Source of the DNA: Notolepis coatsorum
Lineage: Eukaryota > Chordata > Actinopteri > Aulopiformes > Paralepididae
Direction: 5' to 3'
DNA length: 64,000 nt
Assembly: GCA_963971535.1 (NCBI GenBank)
Contig: OZ020586.1
Coordinates: 75,988,703-76,052,702, forward strand
Shown here in pieces: positions 56,492 to 64,000 of the stretch. The translations under genes and the position numbers were made by a program. How positions within the stretch are numbered: the first letter of the stretch is position 1; the number at the start of each line of letters is the position of its first letter. A model generated the notes under the pieces. The model was not told where the DNA came from. It did no database searches and worked only from the letters and a program-made list of their open reading frames with translations.

Positions 56492-56774
56492 CTGCAGACG
56501 GAGAGAGAGGATCACACTCGTCTAAATATGGGTTTTATCGCTCTGAAGAAGACGCTGTTTTGTGTTAAAACTTTAGTCATTCTTGTACCCAATGAAGAAA
56601 ACTAAAAGATGATCCGTGCGCTCCGGTAACCTGCTCTCCTCTTCGATTCTCCAGTCTTACTGTGAGAAGCACTGGACCTTCATCCCTAACCAAGTAGAAT
56701 CTATATGCCGTCAAACAGCGGTCTCTAGGCAAAAGAGCCCCACTTGGTACTGCACTTTTTTGTTTTGGTCTGAC

Positions 56775-56912
56775 GTGTGGGTTGAAGTTTAGTAACATAT
56801 TATACTATGAATTTCTCCCGGCCTCTCTTGGTAAAGCCCGAGGTGTGGGTTGAAGTTTAGTAACATATTATACTATGAATTTCTCCCAGCCTCTCTTGGT
56901 AAAAGCCTTAAG
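56775..56912. repeat. Tandem duplication of about 68 bp
   Basis: GTGTGGGTTGAAGTTTAGTA through CTTGGTAAA occurs twice in a row (from 56776 and from 56844), nearly identical. Confidence 0.85.
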
Positions 56913-56954
56913 TGTGGCCAGCAGTAGCAACCCCTCTCTCCCCCACCAGGGATT

Positions 56955-57005
56955 TTCAAACAAGATGGCACTGACTCGCAACTGAGGGGTGGTCCGGAAG
57001 GGAAC
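56955..57005 (-). promoter_or_regulatory. Candidate mrpl3 promoter elements (ETS CCGGAAG, YY1-like AAGATGGC)
   Basis: CCGGAAG (56994-57000) and CAAGATGGC (56961-56969) are the ETS and YY1 motifs typical of housekeeping and mitochondrial ribosomal protein promoters. They lie about 500 bp upstream of the first identified exon. Motif evidence only. Confidence 0.3.
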
Positions 57006-57068
57006 GTTTTTACAATAAAGAAAGCCATTTAACGTTGAATATGAAAACACACATCACTTGCTTCTATG

Positions 57069-57092
57069 CATGCACGCACGCACGCACGCACG
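57069..57092. repeat. (ACGC)n microsatellite
   Basis: Six ACGC units directly before the LINE fragment. Confidence 0.85.
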
Positions 57093-57097
57093 CACAC

Positions 57098-57715
57098 ACA
57101 GACTACAGAGAGTGGCCCGTTCAGCTGAGTGCACAATTGGAGGTGGGCTTCCCACTCTCCAGGACGTTTATAACAAGCGTTGCAGGGCCAAGGCTAAGAG
57201 AATAATCAAAGACTCTAGTCACCCAACCAACTGCCTCTTTGAACTGCTGCGGTCAGGCAAGCGCTACCGGAGTCTCATGGCCAGTACAGAGAGACTCAGA
57301 AGGAGCTTCTATCCCCAGGCCATCAGGATGCTCAATGACAATGACACTATGTAACAACACATCATACACTGCACACACATCCACATGTACACACTCACTT
57401 TAAACAAACACTCACCTTACCACTCACTTTATTACACTATTATTAAAGAGATTTGCACAACATTCATACCTCATTTGCACCCTACGTCCTACCCCAAGTT
57501 TTGTACCTCTGCATTATACCTCACTGTTACTCAGTATTGTATATTGTTATTGTACATGTATATTGAGTTTACCTACTTTTTACTGCTTAATTTTTTCTTA
57601 CTTTCTCTTTACTGTATGTAGCACACTCTCAGGGGCTCATAAGAAACAAGCATTTCATTATAAAGTATCCTGTATTTTGTTCTGACAAATAAAAACAAAC
57701 TTGAACTTGAACACA
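57098..57715 (+). mobile_element. LINE family 1, 5' truncated copy
   Basis: 57100-57354 encodes the same C-terminus as the 26391-27785 ORF ([15 protein letters not shown]…[15 protein letters not shown]), then a 3' UTR and A-rich end with (CA)n at 57711-57726. Confidence 0.9.
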
Positions 57716-57738
57716 CACACACACACAGTGGAACAAAG

Positions 57739-58002
57739 GGGCGACAGTGGCTTGGGAGGTAGAGCAGTCGTCTGGCAATCCGGAGGTTCCCGGTTCGATT
57801 CCCGCTCCTCCCGGGCAGCGTGTCGATGTGTCCTTGAGCAAGACACTTAACCCCCAATTGCTCCCGATGAGCAGGTTGGCACCTTGCATGGTTGCCTCCG
57901 CCGTCGGTGTGTGAATGAATGTGTGAGTGAATGGGTAAAATGTGAGTAACAAATTGTAAAGCGCTTTAGATAAAAGTGATATATAAAAAAGCAGCCATTT
58001 AG
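57739..58002 (+). repeat. tRNA-headed SINE, copy 2
   Basis: Same family as 11231-11483, with B box GGTTCGATTCC at 57792-57802 and tail ATATATAAAAAAGCAGCCATT. Confidence 0.9.
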
Positions 58003-58269
58003 CATTTACAAAAGGAACAGAGGACTGAGCAATCACGTATTCTGGCCCCAACTGTATTTTATTTTTTAAAACCACATGGAGGCGCTGGCGTGTCATCGCA
58101 CTGCACGTTGTTTAGGGAAAGCCCTGCCCACTGAAAGCCACCGCACAAAGCGCATTACCATCTTGTCATCTTTTGCCTAGAGGCCCCACAAAAGTGCCTC
58201 AGACACTCCTTTCTTTCTACTGAACATCAAAGGGAGGTTTGTAATGACGTCAACGCTATATAATGAAGT
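58003..58269. other. Spacer, no gene
   Basis: No recognised feature. Confidence 0.5.
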
Positions 58270-58732
58270 ACAAGGGTCCTCAGTCCACCTGTACATCTCT
58301 GCTAACTATATGATGCTGCAGCTATTAACGCCATTACTGCCCGTCTTTTAGCAATAAACAAATGGATGAGCAATTATTTAAAATTAAAAAGTAGGACAAA
58401 ACTGAAATCCTACTAGTCGGCCCTATAAGAAAAAGAGAAATGCTACTGAATAATATGGGGAAACTTGCTCCTTGGATTAAACCTAAAAGTCTTGGGTGTT
58501 ATCATAGACCCTAACCATAGTCCCCACATCAACAAGGTGAGAAAAATATCATTCTTCCACCTTAGAAACATAGCTAAAGTACGACCATTTATAAATCAAA
58601 AGAACGCTGAAAAACTGATCCATGCCTTGATTTCAAGCCGATTTGACTACTGTAATGCAAATACTTCAGCTCATTCAAAACTCTGCAGCTAGGCTATTAA
58701 ATAGAACCAAGAGGAGAGAGCACATTAGTTCA

Positions 58733-59092
58733 GGGGTGTAACGATGCATCGATTAATCGAAATGCATCGATTCTAATGTGACGATTCAACTGCATCGATT
58801 TGAAAATAATGTGACGATTCAACTGCATCGATTTGAAAATGTTCGATTATAATCTAAAATATTTTTTTTTTATTTTTTTTATTATTGTTTTTATTGACCT
58901 ATAGTCCATTAATGCTGAGTGAATCAGTTCCCCCAGCCACATTTGTGTATTCAAATTATTTTGGGGAATTAACTGATCGAAAATTTATCAAATCGAAGTC
59001 AAATGAAGAGATTTCATGATGCATTGAATCGTTGCCTGAATAATCGTAATCGAAAATTAATTGTTGTGAGGTCGCATCGTTACACCCCTAGT
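58733..59092. mobile_element. hAT MITE with GCATCGATT repeats
   Basis: CAGGGGTGTAACGATGC and GCATCGTTACACCCCTAG are inverted ends. The possible duplication (CATTAGTT/TGTTAGTT) is imperfect. Dense ATCGAT motifs. Confidence 0.75.
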
Positions 59093-59096
59093 GTTA

Positions 59097-59345
59097 GTTC
59101 AAGTTCAAGTATGTTTATTAGTTGTCATAGTAAAATACAGAATTCTTTTCCATGAAATGCTTTTTTCTGTATGAGCTCCTGGGAGTGGGCTGTCATTGAG
59201 CATCCTAATGGCCTTGGGATAGAAGCTCCTTCTGAGTCTCTCTGTACTGGCCATGAGACTCCGGTATCGCTTGCCTGACCGCAGCAGTTCAAAGAGGCAG
59301 TTGTTTGGGTGACTAGAGTCTTTGATTATTCTCTTAGCCTTAGTT
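59097..59345 (-). mobile_element. LINE family 1 fragment
   Basis: The minus strand encodes [20 protein letters not shown] and RRSFYPKAIRMLN and ends in the same tail as 25925-26390. Confidence 0.9.
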
Positions 59346-59760
59346 AGCTGGGGGACCATGATGTAAACAAGACGAAAGTCTTTCTCTGGTCTGCATCCCC
59401 TTAACAATTGTGTGTATTGAATGGTAAATGGCTGCTTTTTTATATAGCGCTTTTATCCAAAGCGCTTTACAATTTGTTACTCACATTTTACCCGTTCACT
59501 CACGCATTCACTCACACATTCACACACCGATGGTGGAGGCAACCATGCAAGGTGCCAACCTGCTCATCGGGAGCAATTAGGGGTTAAGTGTCTTGCTCAA
59601 GGACACATCGACACGCTGCCCGGGAGGAGCGGGAATCGAACCGGGAACCTCCGGATTGCCAGACGACTGCTCTACCTCCTGAGCCACTGTCGCCCCGAAG
59701 TTGAGTTGAGTCGTACTGTATTGTACCCATTCTGTAATACAATTTTCAATCAATCAATCA
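59346..59760 (+). repeat. LINE family 2 tail, split by SINE copy 3
   Basis: GGGGGACCATGATGTAAACA… to …GTGTGTATTGAA (59347-59421) and GAGTCGTACTGTATTGTACC… with (AATC)n (59706-59760) are halves of one tail. Confidence 0.8.
59424..59697 (-). repeat. tRNA-headed SINE, copy 3
   Basis: Inverted copy of 57739-58002 with the head at the right (B box complement GGAATCGAACCGGG-like at about 59630). Confidence 0.9.
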
Positions 59761-60225
59761 AAGCTACTCTGCACTGGCTTCCGGTAACATTTAGAATTGA
59801 TTTTAAGGTCCTACTCATATACAAAGCCCTAAATGGAACAGGACCAAGCTACATTGCCAATTCTCTTGTCAACTATGTGCCCCCAAGAACACTATGATCA
59901 TCTACTGGTTTATTGAAGGTTCCTGGCAACAGCCAAGAGAAAGTCATGGATGCAGTCTTTGCTAATTACGCACCAAAACTATGGAACTTTACCTATTGAC
60001 ATTAGGGAGGCTAGCTCACTAAATATTTTTTAATAAGATCAGATAGAAGATAAAATCGTATCTCTTCACTGTAGCCTTTTAATGCATTGTCACTTTGACA
60101 TGCATCCACACTGTGATTAGTGTATTGTAATTGAGAACTATTTGATTGTTTATGTTGCTATTCTTATGCTATTTCTGCTCCAATCTTGAAGACTGTCTAG
60201 GTTTTAAACTGTGTGTGGGTATATC

Positions 60226-61394
60226 TAGAGCCATATGAAATCCGCGTTCACGGAATCGCGGACGGAATCGCGGAATTGACCAATAAAAATGGAATCAACT
60301 GCAAAACGTGGAATATTGCAGAATTTGGCCTAATCTGGACTGAAATTCCGTTTTTGGGTGGAACGCTTGGTGCACACGCGACCGGGGAGGCGGACGCTAG
60401 AGCGGGTTACACACAACACAGCCGCGGTGCTCAAGCGTCTGGCTGCTTGTGTTAACATAGTCAAGAAGCTAATAAATTCCCCAATAAGCCCTCAATTCAG
60501 AGCAGAGCAGTATCCTAATGACTTTTATGCCTCCGGCGATAAGGTGTTTTGCTAATTCTGTCAACGTTCCGTGGACTGGAGCCACAAAAACACTTGCGAC
60601 ACTATTTTGTGGTTTAAATAGCTATAACGTTAGGACATGATCGCTTCTTGCTAAATCTAGTACACCCATCCATTTGTTTAATGCAAACGAGTCATTATAC
60701 ACTGCCTTTTATAATCTAAATAAACTTAAATAGCTATGAAACGTTACAGTACATAGGACTATAGATGGAAATGATAGCTTCTTGCTAAATCTAGTGCACT
60801 CATCCATTTGTTTAATGCAAACGAGTCATTATACACTGCCCTTTATAATCGAAATAAACTTAAATAGCTATGAAACGTTTTACAGTACATAGGACTATAG
60901 ATGGAAATGATAGCTTCTTGCTAAATCTGTTGCAATCCATTTGTTTAATGCAAACGATTGTCATTATACACTGTCCTTTATAAACGAAATAAACTAAACT
61001 AAAGGTGCCTAAATTATGCATTACTATATTTCATCACAATAAAATAGATATAGCTAGGCTACTGACATTGTGATAATGTCAGTAGTAGCTAGCTGTATCT
61101 ATTGTTTACACTTGAAATGTGTATTTTTATTTTGTCACAATATTATTTGAAAAGTATTGTGTAAAATGTAACTGTATTTCTGAGTTGCAGCACTTAAAAA
61201 CATTAAATGGACTGTTATATCATATTCAATTGTAGACATTTATTCATTCCCACTTATTAGACACTATTTCTGATGGTAAAATGAGCATAAAAAGCAAAAT
61301 ACAGAATTCTGAAATATTAAAACGGAAAAAACGGAATTTGGGAAAAAATAAAATGGAATTTGGAAAATAATAAAACGGATTTCATATGGCTCTA
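60226..61394 (+). mobile_element. hAT element (TSD GGTATATC) with CGGBP1-like zinc-finger relic
   Basis: Perfect ends TAGAGCCATATGAAATCCG; the 8-bp duplication GGTATATC is at 60218-60225 and 61395-61402. 60495-60600 encodes FYASGDKVFC, a stop, then FCQRSVDW, resembling the BED-like finger of hAT-derived CGGBP1. A unit of about 135 bp is repeated three times (GCTTCTTGCTAAATCT at 60643, 60777, 60913). Confidence 0.85.
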
Positions 61395-61548
61395 GGTATA
61401 TCAAACAGGGAAGAAAGACTGTCAGGTTTTAAACTGTGTGAATATTTGCTGTAACGCACCTTGAGCTACAATTCATGTATGAAAGGTGATTATTATTTAT
61501 TATTATTATTATAATTATTTTATTATTACCGGTAAGCAGTGATGGGAA

Positions 61549-62127
61549 TAACGGCACTATAAGTAACTTCGTTACTAACGGCGTTCGTTTTTTCAGTAAC
61601 GAGTAATCTAACGGATTACTCTTCCAATCTTAATAACGTCGTTACCGTTACTACAAAAAAATGCGGCGCGTTACTATGAATGAACCTGTTTCTTTCATCA
61701 GACATATCTCTGCGCCGAGAGGCAATAATAATGTTCTTCCTTGTTTAGTGGACAGTGCGCGAGCCAAGCATACATGCTGACGATTGGCTGAGGTTGAATA
61801 CAATGTCATGGTAAGCCAATCAGAGGTGGAGGTGGGCGGGTGTCTAAAGCATCCAGAGTCTGACACACAGCGCGACAAGACAAGCGATCACTGATCAGTC
61901 AGCATGAGACCGCGGTCCGTGTAGTGTACGTTTTGAGCTCAAAAACGAATCCAACGAACAACACAATGTCAACATGAGACCGCGGGTCCTTGAGCGTTTT
62001 GTGTTCAGTGTTCACTCTTTGCAGCGCAGGGCACTGAGTGGCTATACTGCAGTGCTGACAGCCTTATCAACAGTGCTGCACTTCCTGGTTTAATAGCACA
62101 GGCTTCAGCTGCTCAGAGATATATATA
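61549..62127. mobile_element. hAT left end (CAGTGATGGGAATAACGGC) with unresolved right part
   Basis: The left terminus and repeated TAACG motifs match a common fish hAT. No right terminus was found before the LINE at 62128. No supportable ORF. Confidence 0.55.
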
Positions 62128-64000
62128 TATCTGATTGATTGATTGATTGAATTGATTGAAAAGTTTATTAACAGATTGCAGAATGGGTACAGTACAGTAC
62201 ATCTCAATACATACAATTGTTAAGGGGATGCAGACCAGAGAAAGACTTTCGTCTTGTTTCCACCAGGGTCCCCCATTTTCAATTCATCATAACATATATG
62301 ACATACATGACATACAGATAGACAGTACTGCTACATCTATACATTTATGACATATCAGATTTGCAAATACAGTACTGTTTGTGATACAAAAGTGTCCAGA
62401 AAAGGAGTGTATATACATTTGGCGTAGAAACTGTACATTGGAGGAGGTTGGTGGGGTGGGGTTGGGTGGGTTGGGTGAGGGCTGTACATTGGAGGTGGGG
62501 GGGGGGGGGGGGGTTGGGTAGGGGACACACACACATTTTACACTGTACATTGGAATATTGACAAAGCCTTACTTGGTCATTTACTGTACAACTAGGTTAG
62601 GACATTTGTAGGGGCCAGTTTCGAATTGCAGTCTCACGTAGGTGTTTTTTGAGAGTGTTTTTGAAGGTGGGTAGTGATTCACATTCCTTTACAGCTTTAG
62701 GCAGGGCGTTCCACATTGATGTGGCATAATTGCGAAACGTGTTTAGTCCCTTGTTTGAGCCGAATCTGGGTTTTACATGATTTGTGGAGCTCCCTCTGGT
62801 GTTGTGATCGTGGTATTCACTGACCTTTGGGAAGTATTTTGACATGTACATGGGTACCTTGGTCGCGTAGTGTATCTTGTAGACCAGGCCCATTGCAAGT
62901 TGCTGTACTCTGTCGTCTACTCTAAGCCATCCTAGGTTGTCAAAGTGGGCAGGGGTGAGGTGGGTTCTAGGAGTCAGGTCAAGTAGTAGTCTGACTAGCT
63001 TGTTTTGAGATGTTTGTAATTTGTTTTTTAGTGCCTTTGAGGTGCTTTGGTACCATGAGGTGCAAGCATAGTCGTAGTACCCTTGAATGAGTGCTCCTGC
63101 TAGAGTCTTCAGGGTATTCTTGTTTACCAGAGAGGAGATCCGGTACAAGAATCGCGTTCGTTGGTTGACTTTTTTTATTACATTGGATGCCATTTTGTCA
63201 CAGGAAAGATTAGCCTCTAGGATGGAACCCAGGTAGGTAATTTCATCTTTCCTTGTGATAATATTGTCACCCACTGTAACCGAGAAGCCGTCGGTCTTGC
63301 TGAGTTTGTTATTTGAGCCGAAGAGAATGGACTCTGTTTTGCCCATGTGTAATGATAGTTTGTTGTCGGCGAGCCATATGCAGATTTTGCCTAGTTCCGA
63401 GCTGAGGGCTTTTTCAACCTGTAACTTGTTCTTGTCAGAGACCAGCAGGGCTGAGTCGTCCGCAAACAGGAACAAGTTGCAGTCACAAGCTGACGACATG
63501 TCATTTGCATAAATTAGGAATAGTAGCGGTCCTAGTATGCTTCCTTGTGGAACACCACAGCTCACTGTGAGGGGGGGGGATAGGGTACCGTTTACTTCCA
63601 CCATCTGTTCCCTCCCCTCCAGGTAGGATTGTATCCAGCTCACTGATAAACTATCAAAACCAATTGCTTTTAGCTTGTCAATCAGAATGGTGTGATTGAC
63701 AGTGTCGAAGGCCTTTTGTAGGTCCAGCATGACCATGCCGCAGTATTTGCCCGCGTCCACCTCTTGTTTGATGTGGTCGTTCAAGTAGAGAAGGCATGTG
63801 TCAGTGGAGTGGGATGTTCTGAAGCCAGATTGGAATTCGTAGATTAGATTTTTTTCCGCGAGGTACTTTTCGATCTGTTCGTATACTATTTTTTCCATGA
63901 CTTTCGAGATGGATGTAAGGATAGAAACAGGGCGGTAGTTACCCGGGTCTAATTTGCTGCCCTTTTTGTGCAGGGGTGTTACTCTCGCAATTTTGAAGTC
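62128..64000 (-). mobile_element. L2/CR1-superfamily LINE (family 2), running off the window
   Basis: The 3' end is at the left with an (ATTG)n tail (62130-62160) and UTR to about 62596, then an open RT frame to the window edge. G run 62497-62513. Tail copies occur at about 14178, 29508, 30410, 30570, 33052 and 59346. Confidence 0.88.
62597..64000 (-). CDS. LINE reverse transcriptase, partial (open to window edge)
   Basis: The frame is open from the right edge (64000) to the stop at 62597; the internal ATG at 63898 is not the real start. It has NYRPVSILTSISKVMEKIVY, motif A in VMLDLQKAFDTVNH, motif B in GVPQGSILGPLLF and catalytic FADDS in motif C, then a thumb and a C-terminus with SMWNALP. 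There are no stops over 468 codons, so this copy is young. The endonuclease part would lie to the right. Confidence 0.9.
   Translation of the reverse strand, partial: DFKIARVTPLHKKGSKLDPGNYRPVSILTSISKVMEKIVYEQIEKYLAEKNLIYEFQSGFRTSHSTDTCLLYLNDHIKQEVDAGKYCGMVMLDLQKAFDTVNHTILIDKLKAIGFDSLSVSWIQSYLEGREQMVEVNGTLSPPLTVSCGVPQGSILGPLLFLIYANDMSSACDCNLFLFADDSALLVSDKNKLQVEKALSSELGKICIWLADNKLSLHMGKTESILFGSNNKLSKTDGFSVTVGDNIITRKDEITYLGSILEANLSCDKMASNVIKKVNQRTRFLYRISSLVNKNTLKTLAGALIQGYYDYACTSWYQSTSKALKNKLQTSQNKLVRLLLDLTPRTHLTPAHFDNLGWLRVDDRVQQLAMGLVYKIHYATKVPMYMSKYFPKVSEYHDHNTRGSSTNHVKPRFGSNKGLNTFRNYATSMWNALPKAVKECESLPTFKNTLKKHLRETAIRNWPLQMS

Larger units (their letters stand above)
58270..61520 (+). mobile_element. 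L2-type LINE relic with several nested insertions
   Basis: RT pieces are spread over 58330-58730 (NKWMSNNYLKL, LGVIIDPNHSPHI…SSRFDYCNA) and 59762-60010 (ATLHWLPVTFRIDFKVLLIYKALNG). The L2 tail resumes at 61395 and ends in an (ATT)n run near 61490-61530. Insertions: hAT MITE 58733-59092, LINE family 1 fragment 59097-59345, LINE family 2 tail with a SINE 59346-59760, hAT 60226-61394. Confidence 0.75.

Noticed and set aside
56577-56798. 73-codon minus-strand ORF as mrpl3 exon 1
   Set aside because: Its possible donor leaves phase 0, but exon 2 needs two preceding bases; the sequence also does not look like an import signal.

Overview
The window looks like teleost fish nuclear DNA. It has vertebrate-type introns, very long (CA/GT)n arrays, abundant hAT and piggyBac-type DNA transposons, L2/CR1-like LINEs, tRNA-headed SINEs, a Penelope-like element and a class I (gamma/epsilon-like) endogenous retrovirus. 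Genes are sparse and most of the sequence is repeats. No bacterial-type operon, CRISPR array or free-standing RNA gene was seen.

Layout. 1-433 holds the 3' end of a UBE2QL1-like ubiquitin-conjugating E2 gene (+). 1014-2474 is an uninterrupted retroviral envelope-type ORF (+). 3454-9781 is a decayed gag-pro-pol (+), with a candidate 3' LTR at 10242-11080 and no recognisable 5' LTR. 11.2-16.2 kb carries a SINE, a Tol2-like hAT fragment, an L2 tail and a hAT element sitting in a pyrimidine-rich minisatellite. 16.6-19.26 kb is a 35-bp satellite. 19.6-23.66 kb is a broken Penelope-like element with a hammerhead-ribozyme-like motif in its 3' terminal repeat.

From 23829 to 56491 the minus strand carries nine coding exons of mrpl3, the mitochondrial large-subunit ribosomal protein uL3m. 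They read in order 56310-56491, 55648-55739, 51253-51351, 41277-41376, 40741-40801, 37179-37290, 36338-36415, 30857-30934 and 23829-23972. All splice phases agree and the stop is at 23829-23831. Exon 1, with the start codon and import signal, is not resolved. The introns are swollen by nested hAT elements with 8-bp target duplications, four piggyBac-like elements with TTAA duplications, a Harbinger-like MITE, LINEs, SINEs and minisatellites.

The most unusual local feature is that parts of mrpl3 have been amplified in tandem. A 58-bp unit holding the acceptor and first 30 nt of the 51253-51351 exon is repeated about 22 times upstream of the true exon. Copies of the donor end of the 36338-36415 exon also lie in the next intron. 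57-64 kb is again repeats: two LINE families, two SINEs, hAT elements, and an open LINE reverse transcriptase running off the right edge.

The host genes, the viral relics and the transposons do not form a pathway. What links them is that repeats have grown around, and partly out of, the mrpl3 splice sites.
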